Position numbers and translations under genes: made by a program. Source: Rhodocollybia butyracea (lineage: Eukaryota; Basidiomycota; Agaricomycetes; Agaricales; Omphalotaceae). Taken from it: a DNA stretch of 64,000 nucleotides. The stretch covers positions 1 to 64,000 of the forward strand of contig JADNRY010000035.1 of the NCBI GenBank assembly GCA_015501585.1. Direction: 5' to 3'. Of this stretch, positions 29,743 to 41,798 are shown piece by piece. The notes beneath the pieces are model-generated. The model had not been told where the DNA came from and did no database searches. It saw nothing but the letters and a program-made list of their open reading frames with translations. Each line of letters opens with the position of its first letter. Positions within the stretch are counted from its first letter, which is position 1.

Positions 29743-32125
29743 CTATTCCACAGAACCCGGCGTGTCAGTGTCACCTTCGGCTAGTGCGGCCTCTGTGCCC
29801 ACATTAAATTGGGTGCTCCCAATAGGAGGTAATGCGCTTCGCATCTTCATGAGATCATCGATACAACGATATACCGCTGTAGATACACCCTCCAAAACCT
29901 TTAGGCGCTCATCAATAGCTTCCCTGGTAGTTTGATCCATGAGTGCGAGCTGTTCATCGGTCACCAAGGGCGAGATAGGAACCCGTTCATTTCCTCCGAT
30001 AGGTAAGTGACTCGCCAGTTGCGACGAATGTAAACTATCGGGACGTGTCCCCGGTGTAGAAACTGGACTTTCATAATCTAATTCCAACAACGGAATAAGA
30101 GCAGGAGCGGGTTGCGATTGCGAAGACGAAGAAGCCGCTTGAGATCCGGCATCATATCTATTAGCAGGAGTAGCCAAAGGTTGCGAAGACGAAGAAGCCA
30201 TTTGAGATCCGCCATCACCTCTGCTATTCGTACGACGGGCTGCTGCACGAGCAGCGGCCTCTCGAGGGTCCAAGTCGTTGGGAGACACTGACTCGGTTTC
30301 GGGCTGCGGGGGGAGACCATCACCAATGTTTTGCAAGCCGTGGAACTGTGGGGCGGGCTGGAGATTCTCGGACTGAGTGGGTGGTTCAGACTGCTGACCA
30401 TCGGCAGGAGGCTGCCCTTGGTAATGGATATTGTACTGAATGATGATTCCTCCGGGTTGTGCAGCAAGATTCGGTAATTGTCCTCCGTTTAGTCTAGCTG
30501 GCTGCCCCTGCATTCCGAAAAATCGACCCATAAGACCAAGTGGATTGTTTCCTGGGACTGCAGGATTTTGAGCGCCCATTTCCGCAGGCACATTTTGAGG
30601 AACACCTGGCGGATGAGGTCCAGGAACAGCAGGATGATTACGACCAGCATCCCCCTGACGCTCAAGATGATTATCTAATACAGTTCGACGACTGGAGAAG
30701 ACAGGAAAAGATTAGTTGGAACATAAATAAACCATCGATAGAGTCGCTTACCATGTTGGGCAACTCTGTTGTCGTTCTAACCATGAGCGAAGGCAATAGA
30801 AATGAAATATGTGTCCACACGGGAGTTTCTTGGGCGTCATGTTTGGTCCCTCAGCCGCAGGTGTGCCGGGCCTCTGTAGCAACATCTCTTCCCGGCAGAT
30901 AATGCAAGTGCGATCAGACATGGCAGTCATTTCTTCTTCAGTAGCGTTTGGATATCTTTGATCCATATTCCGGGTGGCTGTTTGATATCTATGAAGCGCC
31001 CGTAGGCGCGAAATGAAAGACCGGGCAGTGATATACACGTCACGAACGATGTTGAGAGGAAGCCCATAAAATGTGATAATGATAGTGAAGAATACGAGGT
31101 AGATGGTGAGTTTGAAGAAGTCTGGTCGATGATATTGACATTAAGCCGTAGAGAATCGAAAGTGAGGCCTACCGGTGGCGAGCTCAATGTAAAATACCCA
31201 CATGCTCTTGTTTTCCCATGGGGGTGCTATTTCTCCTCCCCGCTGACCTGCTCGGCGGAAATCGTATGCTGAGAGAAGATACTTCGAAATGGTGTTTGTC
31301 ACGGTAGCCATCAGAATGCCATACTAGACAGATATGTAGTTAGTATGTTTAAGCGCCTAAAAGCATATGAATCTACCTCGCTAGCAAACAAAATCTGGCT
31401 CGTTACCCCATGAGCAAGAGTGTTTTCCACGGCCACCAGGAACATCAACAGATCCGTGGTCCAGAGGATAACAAATAAGACAGACATTCTGACGTGGAAC
31501 AACAAAGGGGGTCCAGGGTATGGCCTTTGGTCCATCTAAGTGCCGAACATACATAAGTAGCGCAAGCACCGAATGAAGCACACATACCCACTCTACCCGA
31601 TCATTTGCAAGCCAGTGGAAAGATTTGACAAAGAGAAGAAAGCCGAACATGAGAGCAAACAGGATATCGAATTCATCCCGAAAAATAGTAAACGCCAGCA
31701 AAGATTCTGTGATGAAGAACCACAGGCGCTCGTAGAGCCTCTAGTTTAGACGGTCAAATCTAATGAGCTTCGGTAGAAAATGCCTTCCTTACCTCGACTT
31801 CATTTGGCCGCAGTGACCCAAAGAATATCTTTTGGACGATATAACCTCCAATTAATGCTAGTAGGAACGTAAAATTGGCGAGGACCTGTACCAAAATTAG
31901 AGATAAAGATATTGATGGGTAAAGACGGAGACGTGCAAGAATACTCCGGCTACTTTTGGAGAGATAGATGGTCACCGAATAAAAGTTGCTGTGGTTTTTG
32001 AGAGCATTGCCAATTGTAGCAAGGACCGTTATTGTAGAGAGAAGACCATAGACAAGAATTCTGTGAGAAGTAACCGAGGACAAAATGGCCTGCGAGGAGC
32101 GACGTATGAGTTGCTCAAATGGCAT
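29743..32125 (-). CDS. HRD1: HRD1/synoviolin RING-H2 ubiquitin ligase of ER-associated degradation
   Basis: This multi-spanning ER protein ubiquitinates misfolded proteins. The N-terminal exons give several hydrophobic helices (LVYGLLSTITVLATIGNAL, SLILVQVLANFTFLLALIGG and others to about 31,050). A cytosolic RING-H2 follows: CIICREEMLL, CGHIFHFYCLRSWLERQQSC and, across an intron, PTCRRTVLDNHLE. The C-terminal half is disordered and rich in Pro, Gln and Ser, with AARAAARRTNSRGDG, and ends at TAG 29743. The intron inside the last cysteine codon of the RING (TG|T) is well supported. The start at 32125 gives MPFEQLIRRS before the first helix. It faces AIM41 tail to tail with ~40 bp between stop codons. 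Confidence 0.9.
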
Positions 32126-32341
32126 GTTAGGAAGTAGTATTCAACAGAACTGACACGCTGTGGGCGCCTATCTTATTCTGTCTAAGCGCGCGCTTACATT
32201 TTTACTCTACTTAAAAAGGCTGGATTCTACAGATGTGTTTATTCTTTTCGCCCTCAAGCGCGCCCGTTTCGCACCAGAAAGAACTCTCCCCTACCCTCGG
32301 TGTATGCCCCCTTTATCTCGAGTTTTTTCCCATCCTTCTCC
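32126..32341. promoter_or_regulatory. Divergent promoter, HRD1 / amidohydrolase
   Basis: 216 bp separate the start codons on opposite strands. The stretch is pyrimidine-rich near the amidohydrolase start (CTCCCC, TTCTCC), as is common upstream of fungal start codons. Confidence 0.45.
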
Positions 32342-34961
32342 ATGAGCGCCACAAGTAAGCGTCATAATCAGGAATCCGATGTCCCACCACGTCGAAGAGC
32401 ATCGGGCGCTCTACTGAGGTGTTCTATTTTGGTGGCGGCACTGAGCATCACTGCTCTCTTTATTTCAAGATCTAATGAACTCAACTCTCACTCCTATGCA
32501 CTCTGTTCACCGCACGACTCTCAAAACATATTCACCGTGGATAGCGTGAACTCCCGTGTTCAATGTATCTTGGTAGACAAGTCTCAGATCACTCGCACAG
32601 GGACTCTCGGTGAGTCTTTCTTGACGCTATTGCGATGTGGCTTGTACCTAGTTCTGTAGAGCATATTCTGCATCACCGGCAGGGATCTATGCCCGTACTG
32701 AACCTACTCAACAAGCTCCGTGCCCCTCTGGCTGTGCGGTATATCCCGCTTGGAGCTATTGTGGTACCCGGTCTGAGCGGTAAGTGTATTGGTACTACAT
32801 AAGTTTTGAGGATCTTGAGAAAGGTTTTGCAGACTCTCATGCTCATATTCTTGAATATGGCTCGACCCTACAGCTGCCATTAGAGGGAACAAAGACTGTT
32901 AATGGTTTACTGTTTCTTTTCCGCATTCAAGATTCTTTCTAAAATGGCGAATACAGAGACTGTGGCGCGCGTTCGAAACTATATTTTATCCAATACCGAT
33001 GTACACTCGAATACTTCTTTGTGGATTCACGCGCAAGGCTGGGATCACACAGCTTGGCCTAGTCAAGCTTGGCCCACAGCTGTCCGTCAAATTATTCTCG
33101 TCAAATCACCTCGCGACGATTCTAATAGTTCATCTTTTTTTTTACAGGCAGATCTTGATTCTGATCCTATTATTCGCGGTCGGCCCGTTGTTCTGCAGAG
33201 CAAGGATTGTCATGCACTTTGGGTATCTCAACGAGCGCTTGAATTTAGCCTTCCCTTCCCCGAAGAAGTTGAGGGAGGGGTTATTATCAGGGATGCATCA
33301 GGAAATCCAACAGGTACTCTTGGACCAGTGTCCTTTGGAGTGATTGTTTTGTTAACAACATCTCACGATACAGGAATGCTTTTGGATAACGCTCAGGAGC
33401 TGGTTAAACAGCCGAAGCTCCTTGAAAATGATCTTGCGAAGCGCTTCAATTCTACGATCCAAGAAGCAGTCAAGTATGGACTGACATCGATACATGATGC
33501 TGGCCTTGATCCTATCTCCCTGAAGTTCTTCAAAGAGTCAGTAGTTTTCCATTGCATAACTGCTCTACAGCTTTATTGATTTGAATAGGGAAGCTCAGCG
33601 AAAGACATTGCCGGTAAACTCATGATCGGACGTTTTTTTTAAAAGCTGTAAACTCATTTGTGAGCTTCATAGATCCGCATCTATGGAATGACCTATTTTG
33701 ATGAAAATGGTGAATATTGGGGAAACACCACAAAGCCTCTCATTGCCACGGGGGATGAGAGATTAACCGCAAGGAGTGTCAAAATTTTCGCCGACGGTAA
33801 GCCCTAGGCTGTGTTAATCATTGCCATGATTTCATTTTTTGGATAGGTGCTCTTCGAACAGGCGGTGCTGCAGTGAGTTGTCTTTTATCTCCTTTCTATA
33901 CCCACCTGACTTCTGTCACTCTACAGCTACATGAGCCTTATGCGGATAATCCCATCACAAATGGCTTTATGCGACTAGACAAGGAGGTTCTCTTTAAATA
34001 TATCCCTCTATTCTTGAGGGACGGATGGCAGGTGGTGAGCTAAAAAGTCCCGCACATACTCCCGAGTTCTAAGCATCTTACTTAGAATGTTCATGCTATC
34101 GGAGATCGAGCGAACGGTATAGTATTGGACGCTTTCGAGGCATCTCTCACGGGGTAAATGTTACTGCATTACGACCCCGATTGGAACACGCTCAAATAAT
34201 GACCAAGTCAGACATGCTCAGGCTTGGAAGGCTCGGAGGTAAGTGGTCACCACTGGCGATTATCAGATCTTTAATCTTTAAAATAGTCATTGCAAGCGTC
34301 CAGCCCACTCATGCGTAAGCTTACAGCTCAGCTTCCATTCAACGTAACGCTTACATTATATCCCAATAGTATCAGTGATATGCTATATGCAGAGGACCGT
34401 TTGGTTCGTCTCAAGTCACGTCAGTGATTCGGTCATCTGACTTTGTAACTGTTACAGGGACCAGAACGAGTGAAGAATCTTTATGCCTTTCGTACCTTGA
34501 TTGAAAGCGGCGCCAGGATTACTTTGGGATCGGATGCTCCAGTCGAAAGCCTGAATCCTTTGTCTGGATTTTATGCCGCTGTTTCTCGTCTTACTCCCCA
34601 GGGAGATTCTCCCCATGGACCTGATGGATGGTATGCATTCTGGCCCCGCTCTAGATGACTCTTTTGAAGGTTTTGTTAGGTTTCCCGATCAACGACTGAC
34701 ACGGGAGGAAGCCTTGAGAGGTACGATAAGCATCGCACTCATGTTCATTCGACCTGACAGCATAGCCTCTCGACAGGAATGACCATCGATCCTGCTTATG
34801 CCTCATTCACCGAGTCTATCTTAGGCTCCTTGGAAGTTGGAAAGCGAGCTGACTATGTTGTTTTCTCGCGAGACATTATGTCTATCCCCGTGGACCAGAT
34901 TCTTTCTACTCAGGTGCTCGCCACAGCGGTCGATGGCGACTTTGTTTATGGATCAGTTTAA
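32342..34961 (+). CDS. Membrane-anchored amidohydrolase, YtcJ-like
   Basis: This is a many-exon gene for a metal-dependent hydrolase of the amidohydrolase-3/YtcJ group. Residues ~20-45 form one hydrophobic segment (LLRCSILVAALSITALFIS) after a basic start, so the enzyme is probably a type II membrane protein or is secreted. The first metal site is the HxH in DSHAHILEYG (near 32,835). Other family blocks are WIHAQGWDHTAWP, DSDPIIRGRPVVLQSKDCHA, FADGALRTGGAAL, WQVNVHAIGDRANG, RPRLEHAQIM and ITLGSDAPVESLNPLSGFYA. It ends TREEALRGMTIDPAYASF with a typical C-terminal beta-sandwich (GKRADYVVFSRD). The substrate is unknown. Introns of 45-60 nt join these blocks in frame and I saw no lesion. Confidence 0.8.
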
Positions 34962-34997
34962 CGGTCCTTGACATGCCACTTCCCTTTTGTTCTTCTT

Positions 34998-35395
34998 TCG
35001 ACCTTCAACATCGTTTTCTTTTTCTTTTCATATGCGGTGGTTCTAGGGGACGCACAACTACATTTGATAGTTGAATTGTGTCCCGTTCAATCCTCGTACG
35101 ATAACATACTTTCTTGAATATCTGCTTGTTTAAATTTGTGCGATCGGTCGTGAAGCACAGGTTTTTTTTTTTCAACCTTCAACACGGTTGTTGTTCTTCG
35201 TCACTTACGGTGATTCCAGGGGCGGACACGGACGCTTTCAACCGTCGTTGCGTCCCGTTCAATCCTCGTACGATAACATGCCTTTTGCCTTCTCTGTTGT
35301 TTCTTTATCGAATTTATGCGGTGGTTTTAGGGGGCGCGCGCGCATCCAAACTGGTGTGTAGTTACCTGTGTCCCGTTTAACCCTCGTCAATATCC
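34998..35395. repeat. Three diverged ~110-bp tandem repeats with hairpins
   Basis: Between the convergent amidohydrolase and RDH54 genes a unit occurs three times. Its landmarks are a CTTCAAC block, TGCGGTGGTTCTAGGGG, and GTCCCGTTCAATCCTCGTACG with ATAACAT. In units 1 and 2 the sequence before GTCCCG folds back on itself (GGGACGCA with TGTGTCCC; GGACGC with GCGTCC). The pairing is kept although the bases differ. Unit 3 is weaker. The rest of the 549-bp intergenic stretch shows nothing else. Confidence 0.6.
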
Positions 35396-35510
35396 AATGT
35401 TTAATATCGTGTATTCGGTTGCCCTGGAAATTCTAGGAATATGAATTTGCCTTCTCCCAAAGTACAGTATTATTACAAATGCTCTCGATCACTAATATAC
35501 ACTAGCAGTC

Positions 35511-38500
35511 TCAGTCTCTATACGTGTTTATCCCTTCATCTCCGTCCTCTTCTTTTGCAGTGTCTTCCGGTTTGACGGAAACAGAACAGCTGCGCTCGAA
35601 TAAAAACGACACTGTTCCTCCGGGCACTGTCCGAGGAGTGGTCCCTTCCCTTTCGGCGAGATTGTCAAGGTCAATGGCAGCCAAGATTTGCTCAGTCTTC
35701 GTTTTGGCTAGATATGAAGATTCCTCCTTTGGCTTGACATAGAGCATATTACGAAGGAGCTCATCCTTAACATCTTCGACAGCACTTGGTTTCAAACAGT
35801 TGATGTGTTTCCACTCTTCCAATGCCGCAAGACTAGATTTCTTCTTGTCAAGATACTAGAAGTTTGAAGCGAGTTATTGACCAAAGATTGAAAAAAAAAA
35901 AAGGTATTACGCACTTCTTGATCAATCTTGCTCATTTCTTGTGAGGGCTTGACCTGCGACGCCGCAATGAAACCCTTGGGGATATCTGGCTCGTTATCAC
36001 GACTTTCGCGATGTTCTTGCTCTAAGCTGTCGTTCTCTACCTCACCGTCATTATCACAAAAGCACTCCAAGAGATCATGCGTGTTGCTCGATGTGTATGG
36101 ATCGACGCGGAAAATATCACGCAGCTGTCGACGACTTATCAGTCCAACGGTCACCGAGGACAAGCGGGTGCGCGTACATCTTTACGAGTAAACGAATCTG
36201 CTTTGGATTTATTGTCCTAAAAAACGAGGATTAGGACCATTGTTAGTCAATACTGAAGTTTCAACTGACAGACCCCATCAACGCTACATGAAGGAGTATT
36301 TATCAGATGAAGCAGAGAGAGACAGTTATGTTCGGATTATCCGCTCACCGCTGCTCAAACCAAGTTTGATGATCTGGCGCTGATAAATTTTTTCTTTGCA
36401 AGAGTTTCAACCCAGGTCAATTTAGAATTCATAATCTCTCACCGTCTATGGTGCCGGCTGTTAGAAATCGGTAGATAAAGACCGGCCTTTTTTGCCCATC
36501 TCTGGTGATGGTCATCATCGAGAAATATCGTGGACTTTGTACCACTCACCGGTGGCAACGCGCCATGGCTTGAAGATCGTGACTATGACAAGGTTGAGAG
36601 GAGGTTTCACTCTAAAATGAATACTAAATGTTACCTTGGGTTCCAGTCAGAGTCAATAAGACATAACCGAGAGGCTCCTATGGAAGGAGGGGTTCATTCA
36701 TATCTCGAGTGAGCAGAGAAACTTTACCTACCTATGAGGTTGATACCGGTACCTCCGGCTTTCGAACTGAGCAGGAATATGACTTGTACACAATTATATC
36801 AATACTCAGTATTAGCCATAGATTTGCATGAACGTACAGCTCGTTTTCTGATTGGTCTTGTTGAATGTATTTACGTATTCTTGTCTTTTAGCAGCAGGAG
36901 TTTGCCTGGCAGGATATATATGAGTTGCAAGAAAGACTGGATTGTGAGAGAAACGAAAACTTGCCCATCCAATCGGAAATAGCTATAATGCACTTTCTTG
37001 CAGTAACTCTCCAAAATGTTAAGCGTTGAAGTGTAATGAGAGACCAGAACACATTTTTCTTCTCTTCCCTGAGAACGATGCTAGTTGAAGAAACGAGAAA
37101 GAGAGAAGATGCTTCTTTCTTACTTGTTTTATCGCTTTTAGTAGCTGAGATAAGGCGATCATTTTTCCTGTAAGCAAATCTTTTAGTAAAAAAGGATTCT
37201 ACTCGAAATAGATCTCACCGCTTAGAGTTAGATCCTCAATTTGACAATTTGAGGGTAGCAACTTGAGAGCTTCATGGATGTTATTGCATCTAAGTGCTCC
37301 TCCACCATCACTATTATTTTTTGATCGTTCCTTGTCCGCCGCTGCTTTTAACAAAATGGGACTGCTGCTGATCATCGTAAGAGTATTAATCAAGGCTAAT
37401 GATTCCGCGGTTGAGCTAGATTCTACAAAGTCGTCAACCTTATTTGGATCGAGGACTTTGGCAAAGATGGAGAGTTGTAAAGAGGTAGGTGTTACAAAAA
37501 CGACATATTCATCTGGAACGAGCTTGATGAATAACCCATGAAATTTTCACGATATGCGGTACGCTCACGTTTGGGAGGCAAGTAATTACCCAGGATAGTC
37601 GCTTCACGGCGTAGAACGAAGCTTCTAGCCACGTTGGTGAGCTGAAAAAACTATCAGAGAGCTCCAAAGCTGAAGGGAATCTACCACTATACGAACCTGA
37701 GCTGAACGCTTTTCACCAAGCTCCAACTCTTTCACGGTGCATCCAGGAGCGCGGCTTTTTAAGATCGGTATTTCATAGAGTCTACGAAACGCGGAATACT
37801 CGTCTTTGAAAAGTGCATTCCAAACGAGGACTAAGTGGAAGAAACAAAAAGAAACAAATAAATATCGAACCTAGTAGTCCCGGGTTACAAAAGTCCACCT
37901 AAAAAGGCACTAGATGAGCACAGTGCTACTCATAAGTACATATTGTAGCTGGCCTACCATGGAATGAAATTCGCCTGCGGGATAAGCTTGGTGCGGTTGT
38001 CAATATACATTGAAGATTTGGTGGACTTACTTAGATCGTTCTATAATATCAGCCGTAAATGATCAAGAACACTATTAGGACCTCGATTTTGCCTTACCTG
38101 AATTGGAGTACCCGATAGGATAATCCTTTTAAGAGTATTGAGCTGCTGGAAAATAGTCGAAGTTTTGGCCTTGGCGGATTTGAGTCGATGTCCTGTAAGA
38201 AATTGGTTAATCAATGGACAAAGTTGCTGCAACGAACTGACCTTCATCGCAGACCACGAGACCAATTCTATTGAGGGGTAAAAATCTAACGTCCGAAGAG
38301 GTTAACTACCACTAACCCGCAAGTCGCTATCTCCTTCCTATAAATGTACTTGCATGTCAACGCAAACACGAAAGCTTTGGAAGAATGTACATCACGATCC
38401 GTAACCTCTCATAACCTACTATTAGAACTTGCTGTCTTGCCCTAAAGTCCTTCAGAGACGCAAACCACGCGGAATGAAACACATACGAGCTTGCGAATGT

Positions 38501-40449
38501 TTTCACTACGTTCACGTTTTTGTCGCATACGCTCACACCGACACGATCACGGCCCAACCACTTATGGAACTCAGCCTTCCAGTTCTGGCAGCAAGTCACT
38601 GCTAGTATAAGAGAAGAGCGCGGCAAAACCCACGTTGATTAGAGAAACGGGGCAGACGATTAGTACTTTGCTTGCAATGGGTCCCGCGCCTGCATATGGG
38701 TTTTGTCCTGGAGAGGCAATAAGTAACCTACATCACAACATAAGATTCTAATCGGCTTACGAAGTAATGTCCAGATCAAGCTGATAGTCTGTCCTATGGT
38801 TCATACATGATACTGGTTGTGCAGTTCGCGACTTACTTGTAATGTCTTTCCCAGTCCCCTTACAACAGATGAATAGAAGCTTCGGAAGAAAGGAAACAAC
38901 ATACATTTCATCGGCCAGAATACATCCTTGGCCCTCGTGTTTTCTGAGACCCATTATACATTCATACATGAATTTAACGCCTGGTTGTGTGGTAATTCAG
39001 ACTCAGTGAGAACATGAACAACGGAGACCAACCTTCACGCTGATGAGGCCGCATTTGCCTGGCCAAAATGGGGTCTAAAACAACTGGTATAACCGGTCGA
39101 TCTCTGGCATGGTTATTCAAAGTATGTGCAATGAACACCGTTACTCATACTCACTTCTTGTTGTAACGCTCTATATGTTCTTTGTTGGGTTCTTTCATGA
39201 CGACCGCGTCGTCCGCGCTGGGATCATGCCTTTGAACCTATCATCAGCATAAGAATGGACAGAGAAATAAGACTGGGGCATACAATGGACCGATTGATTT
39301 CTTTGGGCGAGCCAGGGTAGCATAAAACGATGAGGGAGGGATATACCGATTTGTAGGAGCAGGAGGTGCGGGCAAAGGTGGCGCAAGACAAGGGGACTCC
39401 ACATCCGTTAGAGAGAGTTCGCTGGGAGGAATGAGGGGAATCTGAGAATTCGAGACTTCATTCAGCAACACCAGTTCTTTTCCACTTAGATAGCAGTGGT
39501 CTCCGGATTGGTGCTGGTGGTTTTTACAGGGAGAGGTACCCATTCTGGGGGACATTGAGACTTGGAAATCGAAAACGACAGTATAGAAAAGCTTACACTT
39601 TGCCTTCCTCAGATATCATCGTTATTTTCCGGGAAACGCAAGAAATAAATGCATCACCTTCCCAGATAATCTGTTTTTTATTTGTTGACTGGGCCTTACG
39701 CCTATGAAATTGAGATCAGCGACATGCGCCGCGCCAAGATGATTCGAAGACTTACCAGTTAACAACCCAGAAAGATGGAGGCAGAATCTCATCGTTGGGT
39801 CTATCGATGTGATCATTACGTTCTGGAAGGGGAGAACAAGCGGACGAGGAAGAAACAGAGGAATCCGCCTTGGCTACAGACTCAGTATCTAGTTTACGGA
39901 ATGTTAAAGGTCTGAATGCCTGAGTAGGAGCTGACTTCGTAGCACTTTGAGCAACAAGCGCAGAGTTCGAGCCGAAGTAAATCCCAGAAAGGTATTCTTG
40001 CTGGGTAATTTTCTTGTCAAGTTCGACATCTTTACCGCCGACGTTGAGTAGTTTTCCATTGGAGAAGGGTGGTTCCGCTTTTCCGGCGCCGATTCTAAAG
40101 TAAGAGAAAAGAGACTAGGTGGTTCAGATAGGAATAGAAGCTTTAGGCGTACTGTTTTCCATCTGTGGCATCAAACAAAGTCGCCTTTGTGCCACTATTC
40201 ACTACAAGAACCCCATCTCCTTCCCATGTCTTGTGCTTCTTGGATTGATGATTTCGCCTTGAATAGTTCAGAACTGGTGAGGTGACGGTATATTTTCTCT
40301 GCATACCATTGAACCATCCAATAATGACCGTCGTCGTTCAGGACTGGTCGATTTTCGAGACGAGGCCGTTTCAAAGTGTCGGGACCAGGTGATTGCGAGT
40401 TTTCAGCATTCGATTTACGTTTTCCGGTGAGTGGCTGAAAGGAAGGCAT
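35511..40449 (-). CDS. RDH54: RDH54/TID1 (Rad54B-type) Swi2/Snf2 DNA translocase
   Basis: This is a Rad54 paralogue that removes Rad51 from DNA and acts in recombination. The N-terminus has GPDTLKRPRLENRPVL and, across an intron, KTWEGDGVLVVNSGTKATLF. Helicase motif I comes from joined exons as ADEMGLGKTLQ (near 38,860-38,900), Ia as WKAEFHKWLG, motif II as DEGHRLK and motif III as LKRIILSGTPIQ. Downstream are SFVLRREATILG, PPKHEYVVF and STAESLALINTLTMISSSPI. The C-terminal exons carry the second RecA lobe (RPVFIYRF region near 36,490) and end at TGA 35511. I start at the ATG 40449 (MPSFQPLTGKRKS). A short upstream exon beginning at an ATG near 40,555 and spliced over 43 nt is an alternative. 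The many small introns make exact exon counts uncertain. Confidence 0.85.
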
Positions 40450-40715
40450 CGACAGAGGCGTCGGAGCTCTTGAGGGTGAAGATTCTGAAAAAACCAAGCG
40501 TCACAAGAGCGCGTAAATGGGTCACGTGAGAGCGTTATGTTTCGTGACCATTGACAAATTTATTTAATAACCGTACGAGTTAGGGCTGCCCCGCAAACCG
40601 AGACCAAATTAGAGCGTATTTGCACAGGGTATTTTTTTGTACATGATCGCCGAGATAGCGACGAGATGAAACGCGTGACTCCAGAGGACTAACATCCGAC
40701 GGGAGCTACAATTTT
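40450..40715. promoter_or_regulatory. RDH54 upstream region
   Basis: This stretch holds the presumed promoter. A CACGTG core occurs in GGTCACGTGAGAG near 40,525, a palindromic site bound by bHLH factors in fungi. I see no other gene here. Confidence 0.35.
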
Positions 40716-40884
40716 CCTTTTCTGGACATACCTGGCCATTTGCTTCACTGTCCGATGGAGCGTGGTGCGCTGGATTTTCCTTTTTTGGAAATATCTAGCT
40801 GTCTGAAAGAGTGCGGTGGTCCTGGACCTTCCTTTTTTGGAAATATCTGACAAACTCAGTTGTCTTCAGATCTTCCTTTTTTGG
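40716..40884. promoter_or_regulatory. Array of four CArG-type boxes
   Basis: CCTTTTTTGG, a perfect match to the SRF/MADS consensus CC(A/T)6GG, occurs at 40779-40788, 40831-40840 and 40875-40884. A one-mismatch copy (CCTTTTCTGG) is at 40716-40725. Each sits in a longer repeated context (TTCC......GGAAATATCT), spaced 63, 52 and 44 bp. MADS factors such as Mcm1 bind such boxes. The array lies 270-435 bp upstream of RDH54. It may be a regulatory cluster or simply a decayed tandem repeat. Confidence 0.5.
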
Positions 40885-41630
40885 GAATACCTAGCCATCG
40901 TGATCATTTTCATTATTTGTGAGCTAGTCCTTCAAGCACATGATCAACGAGATACTGACGAGATGAAACCCGCTGCGAATACGCTCTATTGGTCTGACCA
41001 ATTGGACCGATCAAAACCGAATTGACCGATTAAGACCGATTCTGGCTCAGGCCACCCCGTGACTTAGGAAATCCTGCCATGTAAAAGCTTGTTGCCCATC
41101 CAACTCACACAGGAGCCATCTTTTGACTGCTGCAAGGCATTATCATAGAGAAGTATTCATATACGGTGGACCTTTATATGCTTCCCAGGCCTTTGTACGA
41201 CTTAGAAACCTCATTTATTAGTGCACTCATCATTTCAGTTCATGCCGGCGTAGCCGGCCGCCAAAAATGTAGCATAAGCGCCCAACTTGCCGAATTTACG
41301 ATTCTTCACCAATTCTTTGGTCAATAAAATATTATACACCTTGAAATAAGCCTATTAGAGTAAGCGGATATGTAATAGCCAGAAAATATCAGAGATTCAG
41401 AAACAGAGAAGGGATATTAGGATGGACCAGAAGAAATACAGCTACAGTATTTGACGGCATGGGCCAAAAAAGCAAGGAAACTTAATATACAATGTCACAA
41501 ATGTGAGCAACAATATCAAGTCATGCAAATATGTAAAAATAGGATGGTCTAGCTCTACTTATTAGCATAGGTACTAAGTTATTGGCCCAGCCTGAGGCCT
41601 GTGGCCTCGGCGGGTTTGCTTCCGTCTTGA
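40885..41630. other. Non-genic island, left part
   Basis: AT-rich sequence with no open frame that I can assign. A short imperfect run of GACCAATTGGACCGATCAAAACCGATTGACCGATTAAGACCGA-type motifs lies near 40,990-41,040. Otherwise I see nothing. Confidence 0.35.
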
Positions 41631-41682
41631 GTCATAGGCCTCGGGTGCACCTGCGGTGCACGCGCCGAGGCCTCGGTATGAC
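41631..41682. repeat. Strong GC-rich hairpin
   Basis: Nested complementary blocks fold this 52-bp stretch into one stem: GTCATA with TATGAC outside, GGCCTCGG with CCGAGGCC next, and TGCACC with GGTGCA around a three-base loop, with small internal loops. A further GGCCTCGGCG just upstream (near 41,603) can pair in the alternative. It has no run of Ts to suggest a terminator. Confidence 0.7.
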
Positions 41683-41798
41683 CAATTTGAATTTGCCGTA
41701 CGAGTCGTAGTTTACAAGTTTACAAGTTGATATTCATCTCTATCCTAAAAAGGAAGAAGGTATAAAACCCCGATGAACCAGACCAGAAAGATGACATG

